From positions 496,001 to 560,000 of the forward strand of contig WTXD01000003.1 in NCBI GenBank assembly GCA_022496205.1: DNA of 64,000 bases, given 5' to 3'. The DNA is from Gloeopeniophorella convolvens. Lineage: Eukaryota > Basidiomycota > Agaricomycetes > Russulales. The translations under genes were made by a program, and so were the position numbers. Positions 44,541 to 58,903 of this stretch are shown one piece after another (positions within the stretch are counted from its first letter, which is position 1; every line of letters begins with the position of its first letter). The notes beneath the pieces were generated by a model. It had not been told where the DNA came from. It worked only from the letters and a program-made list of their open reading frames with translations, and made no database searches.

Positions 44541-47500
44541 ATGAGTGCTTCGGTGCCGTCTAATACGACTTCTGTTGCGTCTGCGGATTCCCGCAAGGGG
44601 AAGGCTGGCCTTTCGTGTGCCGAATGCAGGAGGTCCGTCGTCTTGTTCTCTTCCGGAGGTCCGACTCGGGCTCACCAGATCGCCACACCATGCCCGCCTG
44701 ATCAGGTCTAAGCTGAAGTGTGATAGGTACGTACTTCAACTGGCTGTTTCTCGACATATTCACATCTTTACGCAGAACCTTTCCTTGTCAGTCGTGCATT
44801 CGCAGGGGATGTGCCGCTATTTGCCCAGATGGTAAGCATTCAATCCCGAGTCGGAGCGCCATCTTCATCACTATATGTATACAGGGACTCTCGCTGCCAC
44901 AAAGGGAAACAAGTGAGGCGCATTGTCGACGTGGTGCGCGCCAGAGGGTCACTAATCGCCTACCTATGCATAGAGTGTTAATGGCACACGCCCAAAGACT
45001 CACGGAGCAAGTGAAAACTATGTCCGCCAGGATAAAGCAGCTCGAGAACGCGCTAGCACAGGCGCAGGACGGGACCCTGCCAGACCCGTCTCTCGGGGAT
45101 GAATCCGGCTCCCACGATCCATTGCAAGACAGCGATTCCCCCGAAGTGAAGTTCGAAGGCGACTTGGACAGTGTGTCCAAGAGTCTGGGCTCGCTGGCTA
45201 TAGATGGGGAAGGCAAGGCCCAGTATTACGGTGAGACAGCAGGCGCAGAGGTGACACATTCCCTTGGCGTGCATACAGGCCGCTGATATTTCGCTCCCTC
45301 TCCAGTTCCTGCAGAATCTTATGCCAGTAAGCCCATTGGACGTTTGGTCTATCAGTACAGCGCTGATGACTTCGCCACAGGAGGTCGAAGTAAACGGCTC
45401 GAGCTACATCTTGGAGCCAAAATACCTCGGCCTCCCCTTTGAGATGTTGGAGCTCGTCCATGCCTTCCCATTCGGACTTCGCGACCATGCCCACTCAATA
45501 GCCGACTTTATTGATTACATCCCATTCCGCGAACGCGCGATCGAGCTGGCCAATCTACATTATACGAATGCGGCGTGGCTGTAAGTCCACCCTAATGGGT
45601 GTTTGAATGCTTCTCATGTTCGAACACTACAGGTTCGACCCAGTCCCACGCGGTGACTTTGAGCTCACAATCCTCGAGCCGCTCTACTCTTCTGCCAACG
45701 GTGTGACCTCCTTGATCAATTTTGAGCCCCATCGCCTTTCTGTCTTCTTCATGGTCCTCGGTATCGGTGCACTCTTCGACACCCATCCGAATGCAAGGAC
45801 GATCGCGGAACAATATCATGCGTTTGCATGTGCCACCTTTTCCTTGGAGTCGATTGTCGGCGGAGCAACATGTGCCTCAGCTCAAGCTTTGCTTCTTATG
45901 GCGCACTTCCTTTTCCTCACGGACCGCTCCGGTAACGAGCGTAGATGGCTTCTCAATGGCCTCATCACCAAAGTGATCCACATGGTGCGCTGGCCCTCTC
46001 TCGATCTTCCCCCTCTGTATGCTGACGTGTCTCTGTTCAAAGATAGGACTGCGTAAGCTTTTCTACTCAGATAGACTCATGCATCACTGAACTTTGTATA
46101 GAGCGCGACAGTGCAGGGTGGAATCTCAGCAAAGAAGAGGTCCAGAGGCGCAGGACTATTTTCTGGGAATTTTTCACTTGGGAATGCTGGGCCGTAAGTG
46201 GGATCTGCCAAATGAAATGGGAATCGCAGTGCCTAACTTGTGCAGTGTGTCATGCATGGGCGCCCCCCAACATTGAATCTCATGCACTCAGACTGCCGAT
46301 TCCCCGGCGATCTTGACCCGTACTTGCTACCGTCCGGCAATCTCGAGCTTGGGTGTATGTATTGTCTTTGTCAACTCCATCCTATCGATGCTCACCGCGA
46401 CGCCCTCTAGTTCATTCATGGAAATTTCGATATTCTGCTGTGTGCCTTTCTGTGTCGGTGCAACGCGCTTTCGCTGTTCACCGGGCGAGCTACGCTTCGC
46501 TGCTGGAACTGGATAAGCGAATCCGATCGTTCCCCTCGCCGGCCCATCTTCTCTCTCCTGCACACGAGGTCGGCAGCAGAGATTGGGACGCTAATCCAAC
46601 TTCGGCCATGCAACAATTCTTCCTCGTCTGTGAGCGCGAAGCTAGTGTGTACACCTCTGACTTGACCATCATGAGTCAATGGGCTAATATTGTGACCTCC
46701 GCAGACCTCATATACATCCACAGGAGCTGGTTCGCAGAGGCTCTACGTGACTCACCAGATCCCTTCCAGCACGAGTACGGACAATCTGTGATCGCGGTTT
46801 ATCGAAGCGCAAACATCCTGATCAACGGCCTGAAGAATCTCGTAAGCGTCCATCCCAAACAAACGAGTCACGTCTGGTTCTTCTGGTCCAGCTTCTACAC
46901 ATCTTCGGTACGCGCCAGACGCTGTCTAGGTGAAACCCACGCTCACTTGTTCCTCAAGGTCCTCTTGGGCGCAATTGTAGTCAAGAGCCCCGGCTGCAAG
47001 CTTGCCCGTAGTGCGTTGGCGCTCCTTGATCAATCGCTTACTGTCTACGAGGAAGGGTCAAAGGCATGCCGCCCCGCAGCGACCGTGGTATGAAACCATC
47101 GGCTCATGTCAATCCTTCCGAACTGACATCGAGGTCGCTTTTCTGTAGCCCATGTTGGACAGGCTCCGCAGCCGCGCCCATCAAGCCTATGCAGCTTATT
47201 GTGCCAACATGAATGGGGGAGATCGGAACCTCCTCCCGCTCAACCTCCCGGACGATATTCACGACCTCTCAGCGTTCGGGGGCACAAAGGGAGGCGTCAT
47301 CAACAAGTCACCGTCAAACAGTCCTCACGGTAGCAGCGCTCCTTCACCTGAGAATAATTCGACTCTGTCGGGAGAAGCCGCGGCTCACGGGGTCGGCCAG
47401 ATTCCGCCGCGGTCTTCGCACTCCCCGCTCCCTCTGTCAACCCAATCACCCCTCTCGTACTCGAGCAATGGCTCGTCTCCCCCGCATCAACCTGACACCC

Positions 47501-47985
47501 AATCGGTGCAACTTCCGTATGGCTCGATTCCTGACGCTTCCCAGCAGCCCCAATTTGGACTACCATCTGGTCCATTTTCCAACGGACAGGAAGCCACCCC
47601 CACCCAGAGGTCGGCAGCCTTCCGGCCCCAGTTATACATCCCGTCGGAACAATCCCTGCTTGCTTCTCTTGATTCCGGGTACCCCGTATCCCCAGAAAAC
47701 TCCCAGTTCCGGTCTCCACAGAACGGCGTACACCAACAGAACTCGCTTATGACGCTCCCGACCGAAGCGGAGATCCTCGACTTCAATAACCTAGACTTCG
47801 AGGCCCTCGGATTACCCCCGGTACCTCAAATCACGCAGCAACCTACGCAGTATAACCAGTACCCGCAACTCCAACAGTTCCAAGACGTTCTTATGGATGA
47901 CGGAGCCACGGGACGTACTCCCCAGATGCCCCCGGACGACGTTTGGTGGAAGTTTGTAAACGACTTGGGGATCCAAGGGATATAG
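44541..47985 (+). CDS. Zn2Cys6 fungal-specific transcription factor
   Basis: Nuclear DNA-binding regulator, about 900 residues, with about twelve exons. Start ATG at 44541, stop TAG at 47983-47985. The zinc cluster near residue 28 is split over three exons: C-A-E-C-R-R, then a 21-base micro-exon at 44706-44726 (S-K-L-K-C-D), then F-P-C-Q-S-C-I-R-R-G-C-A-A-I-C. A leucine-zipper-like coil follows (V-K-T-M-S-A-R-I-K-Q-L-E-N-A-L). The middle region is the fungal_trans domain, with Y-I-P-F-R-E-R-A, A-E-Q-Y-H-A-F-A-C-A-T-F, V-Q-R-R-R-T-I-F-W-E-F-F-T-W-E-C-W and H-G-R-P-P-T-L. The C-terminal 270 residues are Ser/Pro/Gln-rich with acidic patches, a plausible activation domain. The regulated pathway cannot be inferred from neighbours. 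Confidence 0.88.
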
Positions 47986-48197
47986 TATAAGCTAATTATG
48001 TATGTACATCTCCCCGTCTTGTGTATTCTTCGTTCCCTCGGTGCACAGCTTTGCACTGTACAGCTTCAGTGACCGATCTAGCAGAGTTGTCGTGTTTTCT
48101 TGCTTGTTTGCTCCTATATGTTCTGTACTTTAATATATACCTTCCCGAATGTCAGCTGGTCTACGACGCTGTACATATTCATACACAGTTGTACTAC

Positions 48198-49792
48198 TTA
48201 TGTCGTGTCCATCGAAAGCAGGCCTTCCACTTCCAGTTTCGGGGCGGCTGCCTCTGCGTCCGCTTGCGCCATGGCCGTGAGGAGGGAGTCAACGTCCGGC
48301 GTGACGACGAAGCGCCTGCTGACTTCGCCTAGAACATGGAGACCCTTATTTGTGCGATCTAGGTGGACCGCTTGTTGTAAAAATGACGGCTGCGTGGCAG
48401 CGGTGACCTGCGTGAACCAGTCAAAATCGGTTGCACGGACAGTGTGAACCGGGCGTACATCCATCAGTATCCCGTTCGCGAGCCTCATTTTGACTGCGCC
48501 GCTTTGGTAGATCTCGAGCTGTCCTATCATTCCATCTACGTGTACTGGCGGCTGCTCCTTGTCCACGTCCTCAGGTGCCGACGCAGGTGGTTTCGTGTCC
48601 TCTGAAAACGAGACCCGTTTCCCCTGGGCCTCAGGAGCAGCAGGTGCAGCTTCCGCGGCTGGTTGTGAAGACGTTGGGGAGACAAATGTAGGGAAAGGCG
48701 ATGGGAACTGGAAGAAATACAATCGCTCTTGTCGTAGATCCGGTTCCTATATAATAGGATATGAGTCGAACGAATATATCGGGGCATGGTGACTTACTTC
48801 GCTATCAGCGATGGCGCTCTGAGCGAAATCCTCGATGATATCCTCCATCTCCTCTTCTTCCTCGCTCTCACTGAGGTCGAGCGCGTTGGCGAGATCGACG
48901 TCAGCTCCGTCTTCTGCGTCAGGCGTACCATCTATTACCATGGGCTCTTCCTTGGCTGAAAATATAACGCATTCAACGCTCGTAAAACTGAAGAACGAAG
49001 GGGGCGCACCTTTGCCTTTACCTAGCGCGGGCTCATCCTCTTCCTCCTTCTTAACCTTCGCGGCCTTTTTCTTCTTTCTCTCGCGCTTGCCCTCCCATCG
49101 TAAGCTCTCGGGCGCCATCCAGTCCATCGTGTGCACGTTCTTCATGTCCACGATCTCGACGCCCTCGTCCGGATCCGAGTACACCTCGACATCGTCCTCG
49201 ACCTCCACGCCGCGCTCACTGTGCTCCTTTTTGAGCGTCGGCGCGGCGCTCTTGGTGAGGTTCGCGCCGAGCGCTGCTGCACCGCCGGGGCCCCTGGGAA
49301 CGATCGGCGCCGCTGTGACGCGCGGGGCGCTGCGCCATCCCGACGCGCCGGCCTGCGACGGACCCATTGCGAACGGCCCGCTCGCGGTCATTTCTGGCGG
49401 AGGAGCGCGCGCGGCTGCACCTCCGCGTCCACCACGCGAGCCATCGCCTCGACCGCGCCCACGACCATGTCCGCGTCCGCGCTCAGGTGTCGTAGCCGAA
49501 GAAGCTGGCGCGGCGGCAGGTTCCTGCGGTGCATTCTGTCAGCCAACATGGGGCGGCGGGCGCAGGGCCGGACGCACTGACTTGTTTGACGTCCCTGCGG
49601 CTCTAGCATGAGGGGGTGCGGGCAGATGGAGCGCTGCGGGACGTACTCCTTCTTCCGCCGCACTGGCAGAGTCGGGACGAACTTCATCTTCTGAGTGCCC
49701 GCTCTTGTGGTGTCTGCGGGCTTTTTGGCGAGGCTCGCGATAGCCTTGCCCGGGGTAGATGGCCCCGGGGCGCCAGCGTTGGGTTGAGACAT
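48198..49792 (-). CDS. RPC53: RNA polymerase III subunit Rpc4/Rpc53
   Basis: Pol III subunit of the TFIIF-like Rpc37-Rpc53 module used in initiation and termination. Start ATG at 49792 (M-S-Q-P-N-A-G-A-P-G-P), stop TAA at 48200-48198. The N terminus has K-M-K-F-V-P-T-L-P-V-R-R-K-K-E, the conserved basic motif. An Arg/Gly-rich stretch and an acidic, lysine-rich middle with V-Y-S-D-P-D-E-G follow. After an intron near 48747-48800 the RPC4 domain appears: L-Y-F-F-Q-F-P-S-P-F-P, V-D-G-M-I-G-Q-L-E-I-Y-Q-S-G-A-V-K-M-R-L-A-N-G-I, then L-G-E-V-S-R-R-F-V-V-T-P-D. Length about 440 residues, as expected. It is divergent with XPT1 over 221 bases with CACGTG at 49876-49881. Confidence 0.92.
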
Positions 49793-50013
49793 TTTCTGTC
49801 TCGTTGTCTAAACCGCTGTGAGTGAGTAGTTGTACCGACCAACTTGTCGAGGGATCGAGGACTCGAGATCTTACCCACGTGATCGATGGAGGGGCGGGCG
49901 TCTAGATACGCCAAGAACCAAACAAGTCCGACGCGGTCCGCGCGCTTCCGAACCATTCCCGCACCTATCTCAGTCTTTTACTGCTCAGAGTCTATCAGAT
50001 TTTTATATCAACC

Positions 50014-51138
50014 ATGGCAGAAGAGCCAGCGCATATTCGCGTCACCTACAACGACGTGCACAACCTCATCAAGCGTTCGGCGAAGGAAATCGCTGAATTC
50101 AAGCCAGATCTTTTCATAGCCATTGGTGCGAAGCACATTTCAATTGTCACCGCGTCTTCCTTCCGCCTCTAAATTTTGTACATTGCAGGTGGAGGGTCAG
50201 TGCACTCCTTTGCAATGTATCATGTCAAATTTATTGACGCTCGTCACCAGTGGCTTCTTTCCCGCTCGTGTCTTGGCGCGTTCTCTTCGCATTGCGGCGA
50301 TTTGCCCCTTTCAGACTAACAAAGACCGCAGCGGACATTCTTGAAGCACGCCGACACGCAGAGGAATATTCCTATCTATGCAATCGGTCTCTCTCTGTAC
50401 GAGGAACTTCCTGGAACCACAGCTGAGCAAATCGGAAGTCGAGTCGTTCGGACCCAGTGGCTGTATGTTACGCCTTTTCAAATCTTCTGCACTTAATGGA
50501 GCTTAACGTCCCCCAGCGGGCCTGAGTTGGAAAGCGTTTTGCTCGGAAGGCGTGCATTGATCATTGTTCGTGCCTTGTGCCTATTCCAACTGCATTAGAC
50601 GTTCAACATATCGGTATCTATGCAGGATGAGGTCGATGACTCCAGATCAACGCTGCAGTGAGTTATCAGGTAGCATCGAGCGTCGAACGTAGCTGATCCC
50701 GGCCAGGTATGCCGTCTCCGAGCTTCGAAAGGACGCCGAAAAGGCGGCTCTACGATTACCTGAGTCCGAACGCGAGGCCGCGAAGACCAAACTTGCGGTA
50801 TTCGTTGTCCACAACAAACTGAAGCCGAAAGCTGGCGAGCTCCCAGCGGACGTTCCGTAAGTGCCTGTGACGAACGTACTCGAGGCTGTGCCTGAAGAAA
50901 GGCTCCTTCGCAGCTACTACGCGGGTGGCGACGTAGAAGACCTATGGTGAGTGACCTATTGATAAACCTGGGAATAGATGGGCTTATCTGAATCTTTCAC
51001 CCAGGCTGGACTATCCGTGGGAGGCAACGTGAGAAATCAAGTCGTCCTTTTCCCTCGCACCTATTTCTGACACGACATCGGTTCCGCAGGGACATTGAAG
51101 AACACGATCGCCTCGCTTTCGCGGATAAAAAGGCATAG
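50014..51138 (+). CDS. XPT1: xanthine/hypoxanthine phosphoribosyltransferase (Xpt1-like)
   Basis: Purine-salvage enzyme transferring ribose-5-phosphate from PRPP to xanthine, guanine or hypoxanthine. Start ATG at 50014 (M-A-E-E-P-A-H-I-R-V-T-Y-N-D-V), stop TAG at 51136-51138, about ten exons. Conserved order: K-P-D-L-F-I-A-I-G-G-G-G-F-F-P-A-R, I-P-I-Y-A-I-G-L-S-L-Y, G-R-R-A-L-I-I-D-E-V-D-D-S-R-S-T-L (the PRPP-binding loop), F-V-V-H-N-K, and Y-Y-A-G-G, then W-L-D-Y-P-W-E-A. The Gly-rich G-G-G-G is assembled through an apparent 7-base micro-exon at 50189-50195. The next intron's donor is either GC at the end of V-L or GT three codons... earlier in frame; both keep R-T-F-L downstream. Length about 225 residues. 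Confidence 0.88.
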
Positions 51139-51791
51139 TTGCGTGACTCATACGTACGGTGTAGACAAGATACAAGGTTGCTATCTGAGCGGTGTTTGGA
51201 TGATGTAGACGAGTTGGAAGGTGGGGGGATGCGCGAGTGGACGAATGAATTGCTGCTCGCCTCACATAACGAACGCCCACATGTGTTGGGAGAAAGAAGG
51301 AAAGTAATCGCGACGCGGGATTGGGTGGGACTGCCGGGTCGTGGTACGCCCTGCTGCCGAAGCGACCGTCGCCACACGTACATAAGGTGCGAGTGCGGGG
51401 ATGGACGAAGCTGTTCACGTCTGCGAAACGACCACCGTGAGTGGTCGCCCACCCCGTCCCGAGGCCGCTATACTCCTCTGTCCGATCGGCCTGAGTCGCC
51501 GCGGCGCCAAAGTCGCGTGTAGCGCGTGAGTGGAATCAAGTGTGAGTGGACCAATGACTGAGGAGCGCGATTGGCAGAGAGGAATCAACGCGTCGCATCG
51601 GCAAACAACGTTAACGCAAGTACGCGATCGGCCGCGGGCGTTGTTCCGAGTTGCCCGCAGCAAAGCTCCGTTCAGTCCCTTTGGCTGACAGCCCGACGCG
51701 TCCCTCGCACATCCCCTCTCCTTCCTCCCATCTCCCGTTTCCTCTTCTCTCCCTCCTCGAACCCGTTTGCAGGCGGCTCTGAGTGTAAACA
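51139..51791. other. intergenic, promoter of mitoferrin gene
   Basis: 650 bases between XPT1 and the carrier gene. A pyrimidine-rich stretch at about 51705-51765 lies directly before the ATG; ACGCGT at 51589. No further gene recognised. Confidence 0.45.
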
Positions 51792-53080
51792 ATGGCCGAC
51801 GAGGACGATTACGAGGCTCTCTCCCCTAACGCGGGCCTCGGTGTACGTCACACTCTTCTCCAGCGGGCAACAGCGCGCGTTTTCTCTTGTCTGATATGCC
51901 TCATTCTTCATAGATCAACATGCTCGCGGGCGCTCTTGTAAGTGTTTTACCAGGCGCACCACTGTCGGCTACAACGTGGCCTGGTGGCAAGGGCTGGGCT
52001 GGCCGAGACTGAATGTTTCTTTTAGGCCGGCATCACAGAACACTCTGTGATGTTCCCCGTGGATAGCATAAAAGTGGGCCTTGTCTCTCAAATCGCGTAG
52101 ATTTTCTCTCTGATCGAGGCAACATGTAGACACGCATGCAAGTTTTCGCTGCCTCGCCAGCAGCGGTCTACACGGGCATTGGCAACGCATTCACGCGCAT
52201 ATCGTCGACCGAGGGCGTGCGTGCACTATGGCGAGGCGTATCCTCAGTAATTATGGGCGCAGGCCCCGCGCACGCCGTCCACTTCGGAACCTACGAGGCC
52301 ATAAAGGAGTTTGCGGGTGGGAACCGCGAAGTGAAGCCAAATCATCTGGCAGCGCGTGAGTCGTATCCCGCCAACTGGCCCTTAGTGGGAGTGGTGCTAA
52401 CGCAGTAGCGCGCTATAGCTCTCGCTGGTGCTTCAGCAACAATAGCCAGCGATGCACTCATGAACCCCTTCGATGGTGCGTCTGCGCTCTCGGGACCGCA
52501 GCCCACAATGCTGATTTTTACCACGCTTACAGTCATCAAGCAGCGAATGCAGGTGCACCAGTCCGAATTCCGCTCCATGTTCACCTGCGCAAGCACCGTC
52601 TTCCGCAATGAAGGACTAGCTGCTTTCTATGTCTCATACCCAACAACCCTCACAATGACCGTCCCGTTCACTGCGGCTCAGTTCACCGTCTACGAACACG
52701 TGAAAAAGTTTATGAACCCCCGGGGCGAGTACTCCCCTGGGTCCCACATCGTCGCGGGTGGAATTGCGGGTGGTGTGGCGGCGGGAATCACGACGCCTCT
52801 GGACGTCGCAAAGACGCTGCTGCAGACGCGCGGCACTTCCTCTGACGCGGAGATCAGGCATTGTCGAGGCATGCTGCATGCGATTAGAATCATCTGGCAG
52901 CGGGACGGGATTCGCGGATTCTCAAGGGGCCTCACACCACGTGTCGTTACCCACATGCCCAGCAACGCGTTATGTTGGCTCTCTTACGAATTCTTCAGTA
53001 CGTGAACGGCCGCTGGTTCCATTGACAAAACGCTAATTGCTCTTGCCCATGTAGAGGCAACCATGCGCGAGCAGTCTTAA
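51792..53080 (+). CDS. MRS4: mitoferrin, mitochondrial iron carrier (Mrs3/Mrs4)
   Basis: Inner-membrane carrier importing iron for haem and Fe-S cluster synthesis. Start ATG at 51792 (M-A-D-E-D-D-Y-E-A-L), stop TAA at 53078-53080, seven or eight exons including one of 24 bases (I-N-M-L-A-G-A-L). The three carrier repeats each have the P-x-D-x-x-K signature: F-P-V-D-S-I-K, N-P-F-D-V-I-K and T-P-L-D-V-A-K. The first is followed by T-R-M-Q and the second by Q-R-M-Q. M-G-A-G-P-A-H-A-V-H-F-G in helix 2 and M-T-V-P-F-T-A-A-Q-F in helix 4 resemble the mitoferrin substrate-contact motifs. Length about 290 residues, normal. A yeast homologue pair acts with frataxin in iron supply. Confidence 0.9.
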
Positions 53081-53425
53081 TTCGCTTAGGCGGCGTGGGG
53101 TTGGCTCCGGGTCTTAGTCGTCTCTGCTACAGCAGATAGATGCACTCCTGCGGATGCTTTATTGCACTATTTCGTCTAATCTATGGGTGCCGTCGGTGCT
53201 ATAATGCAGGTGTAATCAGGTCTCATGGTTGCGGACTGTGGGCACTCGATGTACTGCTCAGTGGTGTTTCATGTCGATATTCCGGACCGGGGCGCTTGGG
53301 CGGGCGTCGCTGACATCACCGGTGTGAACGTCTTTCGTCTTGCCCGAATGCACTCCACGGATAAGTAAGCTGTGCATGTGAGCACCACCCGAGCGTCGTT
53401 CACCAGCCTTCGAACTATCGTTGAA
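53081..53425. other. intergenic between two tandem genes
   Basis: 345 bases with the mitoferrin 3' end and the promoter of the next gene. No other feature seen. Confidence 0.4.
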
Positions 53426-54721
53426 ATGCCTGTCTCGAAATCTATCTTCGAACAGATAAGGCAGATCATCCCGCCTCTCAACGGGACGCTCCATAAAGGA
53501 CAATCAGGCATGAATGGTTAGTTCCATCTGTGTATATCTGCCTCACATGTTGCAGGCCGCGTTGGAGTACTCGGAGGTGCATTAGAGTGCGTCCTTGATT
53601 TTGACAACTTCTACGGTTACCTGAACAATTCACACTAGCTACACGGGAGCACCATTTTTTGCCGCTATCTCGGCACAGCGCGTGGTGCGTGCTGGCCGAC
53701 GGGCTACGCTCGCGTTCACCGAGTTTCCAACCCCCACCACCACCAGGGCGTGGACCTCTCCCATGTTATTTGCTCCCCGACTGCCTCAGGTGCCATCAAA
53801 TCCTACTCTCCGGACTTGATCGTGCATCCCATACTGCGTGAAGAAACGTATGCGGCTCGCGTACGATGGTGTCGAATCGATCCTGACTTCGTACTGCGCT
53901 GTACTTCAGGCCTCCTAAATCGCTGCGTGAAGAACTCTCCGCGCTGTTCTCTCGCCTGCATGTGCTCGTCATCGGCCCAGGCCTCGGCCGGGAGGAGTAC
54001 ATGCAGACCTTCGCGCGTCTTGCGCTAGACGTCGCCAAGGAGCAGGGCATGTTCCTTGTCCTTGATGCGGATGGACTCTACATGGTCGGGCGGCAGCTAG
54101 ACATCATCAAGGGCTACCGCCGCGCCGTTCTCACGCCAAACGTCGTGGAATTCAAGCGGCTGAGCGAGCAGGCCGTGCGTGCGGACCCACGAATGTCGCC
54201 CTGTCGCAGAAGTGCTGATGGAGTTCTAGGGCATCGACCCCAAAACGCCGCCCGAGCAACGTGCGTCGTCGGTGTCGAAGGCCCTCGGTGGCGTTACCAT
54301 TCTTCAGAAGGGCGCGCAAGACATCATCGCAACCAACACGGAAGGCGCCGACTCGCGGGCCGCGCACGGTGCATTGAAGATCGCCGCAGATGAGCGGGAA
54401 CAGAACGAGGTCGTCGTTGTGGACACACCCGGTGGGATGAAGCGCTGCGGCGGTCAGGGTGACATCCTCAGCGGGAGCGTCGGCGCGTTCCTTGCGTGGG
54501 CCAAATGTTATGAGAGCGGCGCGTTCGGCGACCATGCCATCCCGGTCTCGCGGATGCCAGCCTTGGCTGCGACGGGCGCGAGCATGGTCACGCGGACGAC
54601 GTCGCGGCGGGCGTTCGCCAAGGAGGGGCGGGGCGTTGTGACTGAGGATATGTTGAAGGAGATAGGTAGAGCGTTCGCGGAAATTTTCGGAGGCGAGGCC
54701 CAGGGCGGAGGGAAGTTGTGA
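53426..54721 (+). CDS. NNR2: ATP-dependent NAD(P)HX dehydratase
   Basis: Metabolite-repair enzyme that converts damaged S-NAD(P)HX back to NAD(P)H using ATP. Start ATG at 53426 ([10 protein letters not shown]), stop TGA at 54719-54721. Ribokinase-like fold: [63 protein letters not shown], and the active-site [10 protein letters not shown]. The first intron (53508-53555) has a GC donor, TCAG|GCATGA, to a normal AG. Q at the GGQGD position where many homologues have S/T is acceptable for the eukaryotic branch. Length about 330 residues, as usual. Confidence 0.9.
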
Positions 54722-54944
54722 GCGGGCGACGAGTGGCCCACTAGTGTAGTGCGGCCGGCCCTCGCAGGCAGTTCGAGAGCGCACGTTGGTCTTGACTCCG
54801 AGTCTTGGTGGCTGCAGTCGGTTCGCCCGATATGGAAAATATACAGCTATGACGTCTGGAACGGTCACGTGCGCGGGAGTGATATAAATCAGTTGCGTCT
54901 CCGAGTCGTCTCGTTCCTTTCCAGACTCTTCACGCCCGCCTGCC

Positions 54945-56915
<1,971 letters not shown>

Positions 56916-58903
56916 ATATAGCATCAATGGCTCGGATATGGTTTTTTTTGGAGAAGCAGCTGCAGTACATCAAACAGAAAAATGGCTAGGGATATTGCGG
57001 ATTGTACCTTTAGAATCAACGAAGATGACTTTGCAGACAGCATGGAGCGAAAGGGGCTTCTCCTTGGGATTGAATATTGATCGAGCATTACCTCTTGCGA
57101 GCGGACGCCGTGGACTGACTCAGAAGGGCCTACTAGAGACGTTCCGATTTGCGAACTCAGCTCGAGCGAACAGTAGTTCCATTCGGATATCAATGCCGTG
57201 ATATACAGGTAGGCAGTTTGGGAGAGTTAGAGTGCGCAAGAACATTAACGAAGAACTCCTTCCTTTATCACAACTCCCATTCCAACTATTCATAGGCAAG
57301 TATGACGGAGATGAAGCAGATAAGGGAAGGGAAAGCGAGCGCGCGGTCGCGCAGACCAGACAATGACAAGAGAAACAGACGTGAGCGATTGGCCGTGCCC
57401 AGCGACGTCGCAAAAACCGCGTCAGCCCCAAACTGCACGTCCGTCCGCACGAGGCCGCGCCCCCACGTGGAGAAAGCCACGTCACCGGAAGCAGAGGGGT
57501 AGGGCACCATTCGAAGGCGGCGACGCGGGGGACGCCTTCGTGAAGTTTTGTCCCCGGGTCCTCGGACGCACTCCCACAGCCCGGAGTTATTGCTGTCGCG
57601 GTGCAGGAATGCTGGATTTAAGGTGGTGCGAGCTTAACCTTGCTCCTCGCGGAGAGACGTGTCATGGAGATTACGGTGCGCGATCTTCTGCTCGGTTCGG
57701 GGCGGACAGTCCGTGAGCGACCGCCAGTGCGGTGGTTGGATAAGGAAAGCCCCTGGGCAGGAATGGCAATAGCAATCGGCGGACAGAGGGATGGGTTAAA
57801 AACCTGATGTAGAGTCACGAGGTGGTCTATCAGCGGCCTTCGAAACTCCAGATTGCTCCTTCGATTGATGAACAGAAGATTGAGGTGCCTTTGCAGCTAT
57901 GGAAAGCCTGCCATGTCTGAGGCATCGGGCCCGGGTGTTCGAGGTAGAGCTGCAGTCTCCGTAGCGGTTAATTCGAGTACGTTTCCAGAGGCCTCCATCT
58001 TGATGAGATCCAGACTGTTCACGTTCTTGGAGACAAGTCAGATGGAGTCCAGGATTCAGATGGTCGTGGTCTGATGCTGAGGTGATTGTGCATGAGCGAC
58101 CACGCCGCTCGTGGCCGGCGGCCGGCCGTTCGCAGGTTCGCGGTTGTCGGTGATATCGGCGGCAAGTGGCCGGAGGTCCCGCGTTCCGGTCCCGCCGAGC
58201 CGAGAGACACTCGTGTTGGTCTATTGGCCCCGTTTGGCAAAGGTGTTGACAGAGTGGGCGCTGCCAGGGATAACCCTTTCGTGAAAGCTTACTTCGAGTC
58301 TGTGCCCCCGTGAAACTTGAGAGAGGCCTTCACAAGTCCTGCACCTCGCGCTTTCCACATGCCGATCTTCACCTCGCCTCCGCATCGTGGTCGCCGGCTT
58401 CGATCATCTTATACGCGTGGCCCCCTGGTTCCCCCAAACGGTCATGCGCATGCGTGCACGCCGATACCGCCACCTGGAGACCATTCTTGCCGATAGCCTC
58501 GCCTTCTGCACAGCAGCAGCGACCAGGCTGTCCTGTCTCGTAATGCAAATCCTAGAATGCTGGCCTCTGCGAGTCGCGTAGAACGATATTCCAATCCTCC
58601 GGGCGTACATCTACCCTTGTCGTGATGCACGGCGAGCGGACACCGACCGGAACGTGCCTGGGCATCTCATCACGGTAGTCATCATAGGCTGCGCGATTTG
58701 TTTTACGGGCCGCCGCATGTCGCGCGACGCGCGAGCTTCGATAAAAGAACAAGCGTTCTATTATAATCCACTTTTCCCAACCCCCTGTGCCATTGCCCGA
58801 ACCACCCTCCATTCCTGTCCCGTCCTTTCATTTTTAACTCCACTCTTTCACTCACTTATAATCCCTCTGGCCGTTGTCCATACCTCATCGCAACCCTGCA
58901 ACA
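56916..58903. other. intergenic before the GH16 gene
   Basis: Two kilobases. The first part is the 3' region of PGM2. CACGTG at 57464-57469. A CT-rich block at 58770-58860 precedes the GH16 ATG. No gene, tRNA or repeat recognised. Confidence 0.45.
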
